Assembly (NCBI GenBank): GCA_026388315.1
Contig: JAPLKA010000082.1
Span: forward strand, 1-46,033
DNA length: 46,033 bases
Direction: 5' to 3'
From: Pseudomonadota bacterium
GTDB lineage: Bacteria > Desulfobacterota > Syntrophorhabdia > Syntrophorhabdales > Syntrophorhabdaceae
In this document: one piece after another, positions 8,863 to 17,800 of the stretch
How positions within the stretch are numbered: the stretch's first letter is position 1
Layout: the number at the start of each line of letters is the position of its first letter
Translations under genes and position numbers: made by a program
Notes under the pieces: generated by a model
Databases searched by the model: none
What the model saw: the letters and a program-made list of their open reading frames with translations, nothing else
What the model was told of the DNA's origin: nothing

Positions 8863-10845
8863 TTAATAGTCCGACACCTGCCACTCATCATAGGTGTTGC
8901 CGTTCAGTTCTGAAATAAACCGCGACGGTTTCATAATGATATGGCCTATCTGCCTGTCGTAGATGAGGAGTGGGTAACAGAGATACAATTCATCCATTGC
9001 CCTCGTTGTGGCAACATAGAACAACCTTCGTTCCTCTTCGATATTTCCTTCATCCACGGCCTTTGGGTTAGGGAACCGCCCTTCGGCGCACCATACTATA
9101 AAGACCGCCTTCCATTCCAGTCCTTTTGCCTGATGGACAGTGCTCAGAATGACTTTCTCGTCTTCTCTGCCTGCGGCTACAATCTCTTCACCGCTTACAC
9201 CGCTCATCAAGGAGAGCTCACTCAGGAAAGATTCCAGATCATTGTATTTTGAGGAAAAATCTATTAACTGGCCAATATCTTCGAGTCTTGAATCGTAATT
9301 AGGGTAGTTGCTTTTCAGATACTCCGCATACCCATGTTTTAATACAGCGGAAATCATATCCGATAGTGCGTCGGCTTCGTGTAGTCCCTGGAGTTCTTTA
9401 AATAATCGTGACCATATTTCAACATTTTCTTTCAGGACATTTTTAAATTTATCCCCGATCCTTTTTGAGACGAATTCATCAACAGGATTTCCGGTGGATT
9501 TTATATATTCATATATGTAGTCAGCCGTTCTCTTTCCTACACGAGGAAATATCTTCAGCATTCTCTTCCATGAGACTTCATCGTTTGCATTAACCATAAC
9601 CCTCAAGAACGAAACAACATCCTTGATATGGGCCTGTTCAAAAAAACGGAGCCCGCTCCTTATTTCAAACGGTATATCTCTCCTGGTAAACTCCATCTGA
9701 AGTTCCATGGAATGATAGTGTGCCCTGTACAGGACTGCGATATCATTAAGCGGGACGCCTTCGTCTCTAAGTTCCAGAACCCTCTGTGCCACAAATTCTG
9801 CCTGTTGCATCACGTCCCGCAGATTTGTAACAACGGGTATTAATCCACTTTTCCGTATGCTTCGCAGCTCTTTCGAGAATTGTTTTTGATTTATGGATAT
9901 GGTGTTATTAGCCAGTTTCAGGATTTCAGGGGTACTTCTGTAATTGGTTTCAAGTTTAAAAACCTTTGCTTCCTCATATTTTTTCGGGAATTCGAGAATG
10001 TTTTCAAAATTTGCACCGCGAAAGGAATAAATACTCTGGGCATCATCCCCCACCACCATGACATTTCTGTTGATAAGTCCCATAAAATCAACAATTTCTG
10101 CCTGGATTTTATTGGTATCCTGATATTCGTCCACGAGGATATGGGGGAAGGCGATTGCGTAAAACTTCCTCAACTCCTCGTTTTCAAGTAACATTTTGTG
10201 CCAGTAAAAGAGAAGGTCATCGAAATCCATTGAGTTCGTTATTTTCTTTTTTTCTATGTACTTCTTGTGAATCATGGAAATTTCATCGATGAGATCTAAA
10301 AAATAAGGGAACCTTTCCTTTATTCCTTCTTCGACATTTTTCATTGTATTAATGGAATAGCTAAATATCTCTTTGAGCACCGTGCCCTTTGGAAACCTCC
10401 GCTCTTTTTTGTCTATTTTGGATGCTTTTACGGCGAGCTCTATGAGGTCTTTTGCATCCTCATTGTCGAGGATCGTGAAGTTCCTGGTAAAGCCGAAAAG
10501 GTCGCTGTGACGCCGCAAGATCATATTACCTATGTGGTGAAATGTTCCGCCATAGATGTAGCGGGTATCTGTTTTAACGAGATGTTCAACCCTGTGGAGC
10601 ATCTCACGGGCTGCTTTATTTGTAAATGTGAGAAGCAGAATATTGTTAGGCGATATACCCATTTCAAGGAGTCTGGCTACCCTGTATGTAACGACCCTCG
10701 TTTTTCCGCTCCCGGCGCCTGCTATAACAAGGATGGGGCCGTTACCGCTCAAAACTACATTTAATTGTTCCTTGTTGAGTTCTTTTTCATATTCAATAAG
10801 GGGGGTTTTCGGGGATGTATCCCTGTGAAGCGTGTACCGTTTCAT
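8863..10845 (-). CDS. UvrD/PcrA/Rep-type superfamily 1A DNA helicase
   Basis: This 660-residue 3'-to-5' DNA helicase has motif I AGAGSGKTRVVTYRV, motif Ia LLLTFTNKAA, motif II VDEYQDTN, motif III VVGDDAQSIYSFRGA, motif IV TNYRSTPEIL, motif V STVHQAKGLEWKAVF and motif VI RRLFYVATTRAMDEL. It lacks the C-terminal nuclease of AddA/RecB and is near the size of PcrA/UvrD. Candidate roles are mismatch or excision repair and clearing of replication blocks. UvrD, PcrA and Rep cannot be separated by eye. It is transcribed alone. The start MKRYTLHR has no Shine-Dalgarno and lies only eight bases downstream of a -10 hexamer. The next Met is beyond the Walker motif, so this start is needed. Confidence 0.93.
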   Translation of the reverse strand: MKRYTLHRDTSPKTPLIEYEKELNKEQLNVVLSGNGPILVIAGAGSGKTRVVTYRVARLLEMGISPNNILLLTFTNKAAREMLHRVEHLVKTDTRYIYGGTFHHIGNMILRRHSDLFGFTRNFTILDNEDAKDLIELAVKASKIDKKERRFPKGTVLKEIFSYSINTMKNVEEGIKERFPYFLDLIDEISMIHKKYIEKKKITNSMDFDDLLFYWHKMLLENEELRKFYAIAFPHILVDEYQDTNKIQAEIVDFMGLINRNVMVVGDDAQSIYSFRGANFENILEFPKKYEEAKVFKLETNYRSTPEILKLANNTISINQKQFSKELRSIRKSGLIPVVTNLRDVMQQAEFVAQRVLELRDEGVPLNDIAVLYRAHYHSMELQMEFTRRDIPFEIRSGLRFFEQAHIKDVVSFLRVMVNANDEVSWKRMLKIFPRVGKRTADYIYEYIKSTGNPVDEFVSKRIGDKFKNVLKENVEIWSRLFKELQGLHEADALSDMISAVLKHGYAEYLKSNYPNYDSRLEDIGQLIDFSSKYNDLESFLSELSLMSGVSGEEIVAAGREDEKVILSTVHQAKGLEWKAVFIVWCAEGRFPNPKAVDEGNIEEERRLFYVATTRAMDELYLCYPLLIYDRQIGHIIMKPSRFISELNGNTYDEWQVSDY

Positions 10846-10853
10846 CGGGCTAA

Positions 10854-10882
10854 ATTATGCGTTATGTCATACTCCATGTCAA
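10854..10882 (-). promoter_or_regulatory. Sigma-70-type promoter for the UvrD-like gene, probably leaderless
   Basis: On the minus strand there is a perfect TTGACA (10882-10877), a 17-bp spacer and CATAAT (10859-10854, 5 of 6 to consensus). Eight bases then separate the -10 from the ATG at 10845, so transcription would begin at or within a base or two of the start codon. Confidence 0.65.
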
Positions 10883-11034
10883 GAAAGGATTGGATAAAAC
10901 CCAATTGTGACATGTTTATATCTTAGAATTTATCTTTAACACCTGTTTTGAGCATGCAGTTTTGTTTTATGACATGTCGGGAGGATTAAATCATGCGAAG
11001 TAACGTCCTTGTTGACTTTCCGACGATTTTGGCG

Positions 11035-11057
11035 ATTGCTCTAACTGTTAGAGCAAT
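11035..11057. promoter_or_regulatory. Perfect 23-bp dyad (candidate operator)
   Basis: ATTGCTCTAAC and GTTAGAGCAAT form an exact inverted repeat of 11-bp arms around one central base. No T-run follows, so it does not look like a terminator. It lies about 350 bp upstream of the sigma-54 promoter. The rest of 10883-11392 shows no gene. Confidence 0.45.
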
Positions 11058-11187
11058 TTCATCCGGCAGGTCTTCGGGTCTCCGGTTATAGTTTCTGCCT
11101 GTATCGTGCCCGGTCAGTTTCATGGAATTTTTTTTGCCGCCCGCCCTCCCATCCAGCCATTATATCCTTCGCTACTGTAAAAAATAC

Positions 11188-11210
11188 TGCTATACAATTA
11201 TTGAATAGCA
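11188..11210. promoter_or_regulatory. Near-perfect 23-bp dyad (candidate operator)
   Basis: TGCTATACAAT and ATTGAATAGCA are inverted arms with a single mismatch around one central T, about 195 bp upstream of the sigma-54 -24/-12 element. It has the same arm length and centre as the dyad at 11035 but a different sequence. Confidence 0.35.
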
Positions 11211-11242
11211 AACAAGTGAACAATATCAATCTGTTACGGGTA

Positions 11243-11270
11243 ACTGATAAGTGTATAGAATCTTATCAGT
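11243..11270. promoter_or_regulatory. Inverted repeat, candidate upstream activator site for sigma-54 promoter
   Basis: ACTGATAAG (11243-11251) and CTTATCAGT (11262-11270) are perfect 9-bp inverted arms with a 10-bp spacer. Another half-site-like copy, agtgataagt, occurs at 11308-11317. The position, about 125-150 bp upstream of the sigma-54 promoter, is typical for enhancer sites of NtrC-type activators. Binding by the activator at 20821-22182 is inference. Confidence 0.45.
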
Positions 11271-11392
11271 AAGTCAAAGCCTTGTCTATCCTTGATCTAC
11301 GGGCTTGAGTGATAAGTTTCTTTATAGCCGCGTAACCATATCCGATACCCCTCAAATCCCTATCTCACTGAAATTACAAGGAAGTTGGTCAG

Positions 11393-11408
11393 TGGCATCC
11401 TTATTGCT
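11393..11408 (+). promoter_or_regulatory. Sigma-54 (RpoN) promoter of the redox operon
   Basis: TGGCATCCTTATTGCT matches the -24/-12 consensus with invariant GG (11394-11395), ten bases, then GC (11406-11407). It is 51 bp before the ATG at 11459 with a good AAAGGAG ribosome site between. A GAFTGA-bearing activator gene lies at the end of the same cluster. Confidence 0.75.
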
Positions 11409-11458
11409 CTATATTGTAATATGAATTACAACAAATACTAACAAAAGGAGCCACAATC

Positions 11459-12481
11459 ATGTATGCAAGAGCAACGGAAAAGAAAGTGTTACTCATTGAC
11501 GATGAGCCATCTTTGAGAAGAAGTGTTTCGATGGGTCTCATGCAGCAGGGTTATCAGACAGAACCTTGCGAGAACGGCATGAAGGCACTCCAGGCCCTGG
11601 AAATGTTCAAGAGAAAGAAAATCCCTCTGGACTATGCAATTGTGGACATAAAACTGCCCGATATCGACGGCTTGAAGCTCCTGAAGGTGATCAAATTCAA
11701 TTATCCGAATCTCCCGGTTATTGTGATTACCGGGTACGGCAGTGAAGCAACCCGTGAGGAAGCCACGACCCAGCATGCAGATGCCTACCTGGAGAAGCCG
11801 TTCAGCATGGATGACCTCGCCGGGGTCCTCTCCGGGATCAACATGGCGGGCGAGGAAAGCGCCGCCCCTGAGAGTACACCAACCGAATCCACCGCACTGG
11901 CCCAGTCTGTGAGCGCCTACGCCCTTCTGTCCCTCGACAGTTCCGCCAACCTGCTCAAGGTGTACAGGAAACTTTATTTTCAGGAAAATGTTCTGTACTG
12001 TGATGCCATCAGGGGTGACTTTGACATCGTCCTGCTCCTCCAGGCCCCCACGTTTGATAAGATCCAGGATGTACTGGAAAAAGAAGTAAAGAATATTGAA
12101 GGCGTGGCGGATGTGACGCTTCTCAATGTGGACTCACCGCTGTTTGGAGAAAACGTGGTAAACATTATGAGTTCTGTGGACAAAGCCCTTGGCAGGGACA
12201 AAGAGGAAGGCGAAGTCTATACGAGTCAGCCCGTGAGAATCAGGGCATCTTCCTACGTGATGCTTGAGATTGAGAAGGAAAAACTTGAAGCCATCTATCC
12301 GGTCCTCTACTTCAATGACCAGGTTGTATATTGTGACTACGTGAGAGGCAAATATGACATTGTCCTCCTCATGAAAGGCACAAGCTTCAGCGAAATCGAC
12401 AACACCATAAAGAATAAATTCAAGCCCCTCGACGGCGTCCTGAGAATCAAGGAATGGCCGATCATCACCATGTTTGAGTAA
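11459..12481 (+). CDS. Response regulator with two Lrp/AsnC-effector-like domains, no DNA-binding domain
   Basis: This 340-residue protein begins with a receiver domain (about 8-130) that keeps the acidic pair Asp14/Asp15, phospho-acceptor Asp63 in AIVDIKLPD, a Thr in VITGYG and the Lys of LEKPFS. An Ala/Ser/Pro/Thr linker follows, then two repeats of about 85 residues (about 155-240 and 258-340). Each has the pattern of the Lrp/AsnC ligand-binding alpha-beta barrel: SAYALLSLD...VLYCDAIRGDFDIVLLL and SSYVMLEIE...VVYCDYVRGKYDIVLLM. No helix-turn-helix or output enzyme is visible. It is the first gene after the sigma-54 promoter and 52 bp upstream of the NuoE-like gene, so it may sense or tune the redox complex by binding protein or ligand. 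That role is inference. Confidence 0.75.
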   Translation: MYARATEKKVLLIDDEPSLRRSVSMGLMQQGYQTEPCENGMKALQALEMFKRKKIPLDYAIVDIKLPDIDGLKLLKVIKFNYPNLPVIVITGYGSEATREEATTQHADAYLEKPFSMDDLAGVLSGINMAGEESAAPESTPTESTALAQSVSAYALLSLDSSANLLKVYRKLYFQENVLYCDAIRGDFDIVLLLQAPTFDKIQDVLEKEVKNIEGVADVTLLNVDSPLFGENVVNIMSSVDKALGRDKEEGEVYTSQPVRIRASSYVMLEIEKEKLEAIYPVLYFNDQVVYCDYVRGKYDIVLLMKGTSFSEIDNTIKNKFKPLDGVLRIKEWPIITMFE

Positions 12482-12533
12482 AACCGTGCAGTCCATGTAT
12501 GGTGAACGACATCGATAATCAGGGAGAATAGAT

Positions 12534-13040
12534 ATGCTACAGAAGGAAGAGATTAGAAAAGAAAATACGGGCAGCCAGTTTTACGACTTCAAGATGGAGT
12601 TGTGGAAGTACCAGGGCGAAAAGGGAGCGCTTATACCGCTCCTTCAGTCCGCCCAGGAGGCGTACGGTTATATACCGGAGTCGGCCATTGACCATATCAG
12701 CGAGGTGGTGGAGATTCCGGGGGCCGAGATCTATGGGGTTATCACCTTTTACTCCCAGTTCCGCCTGAAACCTATGGGTAAGAACATCATCAAGATGTGT
12801 GACGGGACTGCCTGTCACGTGAACGCCTCTAACGGCATCTTGAGGGCCCTGGAAGATGAGCTTCAGATCGGAAATGATGAGACCACTGAGGATGGTCTCT
12901 TCACCCTGCAGAAGGTTGCCTGTCTCGGGTGCTGTTCCCTTTCCCCGGTTATTATGATAAACGACGATACCTTTGGACGGCTTACGCCCAAGAAGGTTAA
13001 GGAACTGCTCAAGGAGTTCAGAGCGAACGGAAATGCGTAG
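12534..13040 (+). CDS. NuoE-like NADH dehydrogenase 24-kDa [2Fe-2S] subunit
   Basis: This 168-residue thioredoxin-like ferredoxin subunit is of the type found in complex I, [FeFe]-hydrogenases and NAD-linked formate dehydrogenases. It has ALIPLLQSAQEAYGYIPESAI, IYGVITFYSQFRLKPMGK, and the cluster ligands CDGTACHV (C-x4-C) and CLGCCSLSPV (C-x3-C). The length is close to the family norm. It passes electrons between the NuoF flavin site and other centres in a soluble complex. It lies in the operon driven from the sigma-54 promoter and is followed 62 bp later by the NuoF-like gene. The rest of complex I is absent here, so this is a stand-alone diaphorase module. Confidence 0.93.
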   Translation: MLQKEEIRKENTGSQFYDFKMELWKYQGEKGALIPLLQSAQEAYGYIPESAIDHISEVVEIPGAEIYGVITFYSQFRLKPMGKNIIKMCDGTACHVNASNGILRALEDELQIGNDETTEDGLFTLQKVACLGCCSLSPVIMINDDTFGRLTPKKVKELLKEFRANGNA

Positions 13041-13102
13041 TCACCGTGGTTTTGTGTCAGGGAGATGTTTGGGACCTTCGAAAAAAGATGAGGAGAATGA
13101 GG

Positions 13103-14869
13103 ATGAAAACAATTAAAGTCGGGCTTGGTACCTGCGGGGTATCCGCCGGCGGCGAAAAGACCTACGAAGCCATAAAGCATGAGATTGAGAAAGAGAATAT
13201 CCAGGTGGTGTTGAAGGAAACCGGATGCAACGGCATGTGCTACCGTGAACCCTTGGTGGAAGTGATTGATGAGGAGAACCATTCGTTCCTGTACGGAGAT
13301 GTTACCCCTGAAAAGGCAACGAGGATCATGACCGACCATGTACTCAAGAACATGCCTGTGAAGGAATGGATTGTTCAAAACTCCGGTCCCTCTCAGGACG
13401 ATGCCTTTTTTCAGAAACAGCGGCGCATCGTATTGAGAAACTGTGGCATTATTGACCCGAATTCAATTGACGAATATATTGCTGCCGGAGGTTATAAGGC
13501 CATCCGAACAGTGATAAAAAAATATACGCCTGAGCAGGTCATTGATATCATGACCAGATCAGGCCTGAGAGGTCGGGGCGGTGGAGGATTTCTTACGGGT
13601 GTGAAGTGGAAATTCTGCCGCCAGGCGGAAGGGACATTGAAATACATTATCTGCAATGCTGACGAGGGAGACCCGGGTGCTTTCATGGACCGGTCCACCC
13701 TGGAGAGCGATCCCCACGCTGTGCTTGAGGGCATGATGGTCGGCGCCTATGCCATCGGCGCCGAGGAAGGATACATTTATGTGCGCGCAGAATATCCAAA
13801 GGCGGTTGCCCGGTTGAAACACTCGATCAGGGAGGCGCTGGCACGAGGGTTCCTCGGCAAGAACATCTTTGGCTCTTCTGTTAATTTTTCCATAAAGATC
13901 AAGGAAGGCGCCGGGGCCTTTGTGTGCGGAGAGGAAACGGCCCTTATTGCGTCCATCGAAGGCAAACGGGGTATGCCCCGGTTTAGACCTCCTTTCCCTG
14001 CCAACAAGGGATTATGGGATAGGCCTACCAATATTAACAACGTGGAAACCTTCGCCAATATTCCCTGGATCATCATGAACGGGGCTGAGGCCTTCGCTTC
14101 CATGGGCACGGAAAACAGCAAAGGCACCAAGGTATTTGCCCTGGCGGGAAAGATTAAGCGGGGCGGACTCGCAGAAGTACCCATGGGCATTACCATAAAT
14201 GAGATTGTGTACGACATAGGGGGCGGCATCAAGGGAGGAAAGAAGTTTAAGGCTGTACAGATGGGCGGACCATCGGGCGGATGTATCCCTGCCTCCATGG
14301 GTGACCTCCAGATCGACTACCAGCAGATCAACAAGACGGGCGCCATCATGGGCTCCGGCGGTCTTGTGGTTTTGGATGAGACCACCTGCATGGTGGAAAT
14401 GGCCAAGTTCTTCCTTTCCTTTACCCAGGAAGAATCATGCGGTAAATGCACCTTCTGCAGAATAGGCACCAAGCGGATGCTCGAGATCCTCGAGAGGATC
14501 ACCGATGGAAACGGCCGCGAAGGCGACGTGGAACTCCTCCAGCATCTCGCGTATCAGATACGGAATAATACTATTTGCGGGCTTGGGCAGACAGCTCCCA
14601 ACCCTGTGCTCACTACGCTCAAGTACTTCCCTGAGGAGTATGAGGCCCATATCCGGGATAAGAAATGTCCTGCCCATAGTTGTGCGCCTCTGCTTACCTA
14701 TTCCATACAGGCCGATGCGTGCAAGGGGTGTACCCTTTGTGCCAAGGCGTGTCCGGTGGAAGCAATAAGCGGCGAGAAGAAAAAGGTTCATGAGATTAAT
14801 GTGGCGATCTGCATAAAGTGCGGCAAGTGCTTCGAGACCTGCAAGTTCAGCGCAGTGCTAAAAAACTAA
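13103..14869 (+). CDS. NuoF-like NAD(H)-binding FMN/iron-sulfur subunit with C-terminal ferredoxin domain
   Basis: The protein is 588 residues from the preferred ATG 13103, which has GAGGAG seven bases upstream (ATG 13088 and GTG 13046 are alternatives). It starts with a thioredoxin-like domain (GLGTCGVSAGG, TGCNGMC). The diaphorase core has GLRGRGGGGFLTG for NADH binding, ICNADEGDPGAFMDR for FMN, an SLBB-type stretch and the [4Fe-4S] motif ESCGKCTFC. The C-terminus adds two [4Fe-4S] motifs (CKGCTLCAKACP, CIKCGKCFETC). This is the HydB/HoxF-like architecture of bifurcating hydrogenases and soluble formate dehydrogenases, longer than complex I NuoF. The expected role is NAD(H) oxidoreduction with split to iron-sulfur carriers. 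The partner is the fusion gene 14 bp downstream. Confidence 0.93.
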   Translation: MKTIKVGLGTCGVSAGGEKTYEAIKHEIEKENIQVVLKETGCNGMCYREPLVEVIDEENHSFLYGDVTPEKATRIMTDHVLKNMPVKEWIVQNSGPSQDDAFFQKQRRIVLRNCGIIDPNSIDEYIAAGGYKAIRTVIKKYTPEQVIDIMTRSGLRGRGGGGFLTGVKWKFCRQAEGTLKYIICNADEGDPGAFMDRSTLESDPHAVLEGMMVGAYAIGAEEGYIYVRAEYPKAVARLKHSIREALARGFLGKNIFGSSVNFSIKIKEGAGAFVCGEETALIASIEGKRGMPRFRPPFPANKGLWDRPTNINNVETFANIPWIIMNGAEAFASMGTENSKGTKVFALAGKIKRGGLAEVPMGITINEIVYDIGGGIKGGKKFKAVQMGGPSGGCIPASMGDLQIDYQQINKTGAIMGSGGLVVLDETTCMVEMAKFFLSFTQEESCGKCTFCRIGTKRMLEILERITDGNGREGDVELLQHLAYQIRNNTICGLGQTAPNPVLTTLKYFPEEYEAHIRDKKCPAHSCAPLLTYSIQADACKGCTLCAKACPVEAISGEKKKVHEINVAICIKCGKCFETCKFSAVLKN

Positions 14870-14883
14870 ATGGAGAATCAAGT

Positions 14884-17800
14884 ATGGCGGATACAGTGAA
14901 ACTTACAATAAATGGAAAAGCATATACGGCGAGTCCAGGACAGATGATTCTTGAAGTGGTCCGGGCCAACAATATTGACGATATTCCGACCCTTTGCTAT
15001 GACCCCCGTCTCCCGCCTTATGGCTCGTGCTATCTGTGCGTGGTTGAACAGGAAGGGCTCGAGAAGCTGATTCCATCCTGTTCGAGCCCTGTGGCCGACG
15101 GGATGGTGATCCATACAAACAATGACAGGATCAGGGAATCGCGCAAGACGGCTCTCGAGCTCCTCCTTTCAAACCATTACGCCGACTGTCTTGGGCCTTG
15201 CACCCAGACATGCCCGGCCGGGGTTGACGTACAGGGCTACATCGCCCTTGTGGCCATGGGAAGGAACAGAGAGGCAGTGAAGCTGATAAAAGAGAAGAAC
15301 CCGTTGCCCCTGGTCTGCGGCAGAGTCTGTGTGAGGGAGTGCGAAACCGCGTGTCGGAGAAATTCCGTCGATGACCGGGTGGGCATCGATTATCTGAAGC
15401 GGTATGCCACTGATATCGACATCGACGATCCCTGGATGCCCGAGGTTGCCCCATGGAACGGAAAGAAGGCGGCAGTGGTGGGCGGTGGTCCCGCCGGTCT
15501 TACCTGTGCCTATTATCTTGCGGTCAAGGGTTATAAGGTCATCATTTTTGAGAAATCACCCCATCTGGGCGGCATGCTTCGTTACGGCATACCGGAATAC
15601 CGCCTGCCCAAGGCGCTGCTCGACCGGGAGATCCAGTGCATACTCGACCTCGGTGTTGAGGCAAAGAGGAATACGGTGTTGGGAGAGGATTTCACCATAA
15701 AGTCCCTCAAGGATGAGGGGTTTGATGCGATATTCCTTTCCATCGGAGCCCAGAAGGCCAAGACTATGGGACTTGCGGGCGAAGAAGCGACGCCGGGCGT
15801 CATCGGTGGTGCCGACTATCTCCGGGCCATGCAGGATGAGAGTCCTCCCAAGGTATACGGGAGAGTAGTTGTGGTTGGCGGTGGCAATACTGCCATCGAT
15901 GCGGCGAGGACAGCCCTGAGGACCGGTGCGGATAAAGTGACGCTTCTCTATCGGCGGACCAAGAAAGAGATGCCTGCTCACGAGATGGAGATAGATGCTG
16001 CCCTTGAAGAGGGAGCGGAACTCGTATCCCTGTCTGCTCCCGAAGGAATCGTGACAAAGGGCGGCCGGCTCAGCGCTCTCACCTGTATCCGCATGGAGCT
16101 TGGCGAACCGGACGCAAGCGGCCGGAGAAGTCCTGTGCCCGTAAAGGGCTCTGAATACGAGCTCACATGTGACTTCGCGATTTCCGCTATCGGTCAGAAT
16201 ATCGATCTTGGGCAGATTAATGCGGACGGACAGCTCAAGACAACACGTTGGGATGGTACGGTGGTGAAAGAGGGTACCTTTGAAACCTCCATACCGGGTG
16301 TTTTTGCAGGCGGTGACGGCATGACAGGCCCGGCAGTGGCCATCGATGCCATCGCTCACGGACGGTTCGCTGCCCTGTGTATGGATCAGTACATGCAGAC
16401 CGGGAAGATGATCCCTGTGGCCAGGGGTTTTGTGAGCAGGAAGGATAGCTTCGGCAGTATTCCCGAGATTGAGTTCGCCCAGTACAAAAAACTGGAAAAA
16501 GAGAAGATGGACGAACTGCCGGTGCTCCAGAGAATCAAGAACCAGGACGAGGTGGAAACCGGGTTTACTCGGCTCCAGGCCGAAAACGAGGCAGCACGCT
16601 GTCTTGAATGTGGCTGCTCGGACTATTTCGATTGTGACCTGAGGAAGCATGCGTCGGATTTTGGTGTTGAACTGAGCCACTTCCTGGGTGATGTAAGACG
16701 GTTTAAGGTAGATGCGGCACATCCCTTTATAAACCTTGATCCGAACAAATGTATCTCCTGCGGCCGGTGTGTGCGCACCTGTTCCGAGATCCTCAAGATT
16801 TCGGCCCTGGGCTTTGTGAACAGGGGCTTTAAGTCAGTGGTAAAACCTTCCATGGAAAAGAAGCTGCTCCAGACCAACTGCATTTCCTGCGGGAACTGTA
16901 TTGCCGCCTGTCCGACCGGTGCCATCACTGAGAAACTGTCCTTCCGTAAACCCGGTCCATGGGATTCGGAGAAGGTTCCTTCGGTTTGTTCCTTCTGCTC
17001 CGTAGGATGCAACCTGAGCTACAGGGTTTTTCACGACCACTGCTTCACCGTGGAGAATGTAAACGGAAATTCCCACAACAAAGGGTTCCTCTGTGCAAAG
17101 GGGCGGTTCGGCTACCGGTATATGCTTGAGAAAGACCGGCTTATGAAGCCCATGATTAAGAAGAGGGGCAGACACTATGATGCGTCATGGGAAGAAGCCT
17201 TTGATTACGCCTCAGAGAGACTGAGCAATATCGTGAAGACCCACGGTCCCGACTCGGTGGCTGTGTTCGGGTCACCCCGGATGACGAATGAGGAGCTTTA
17301 CCTGCTCCAGAAGTTTGCGAGAACGGGACTCAAAACCAATAACATTGGAAGTTTCAGTAATCTCATCAACGGGGCGGAGCAGGACTGTCTTGACGACATG
17401 TTCGGTATTACCACATCCACGGCGACCATGGATGATCTCGCTGCCGCCGACGTGATCCTGATCATTAATGCAGACCTTTCTGAAGACAACCTTATTGCGG
17501 AACTGAAGATAAAGGCCGCACAGAAGAACGGTGCCCGCCTCATCACCGTACACTCTGCCGAGATGGAGCTTAACAAATTTGCAGATTTGTGGATAGATTC
17601 GAAGCGCGGCACGAACACGGGACTCATCAATTTCCTTTCCAAGGCAGTCCTGGATCGGGGGCTATCAGACAAGGGCTTTATTGATAAGAGGACGGAAGGG
17701 TATGAAGAGTTCAAGGCCTCGATCTCGGGTTTCAACATGAATGCCATCTCGGAAGTCACCGGGGTGAATAATAGCAAACTCCAACAGTTTTGTGATCTCA

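Noticed and set aside
11035-11057. Terminator for the region before the redox operon
   Set aside because: The perfect dyad has a one-base centre and no T-run, and there is no gene ending nearby on either strand.
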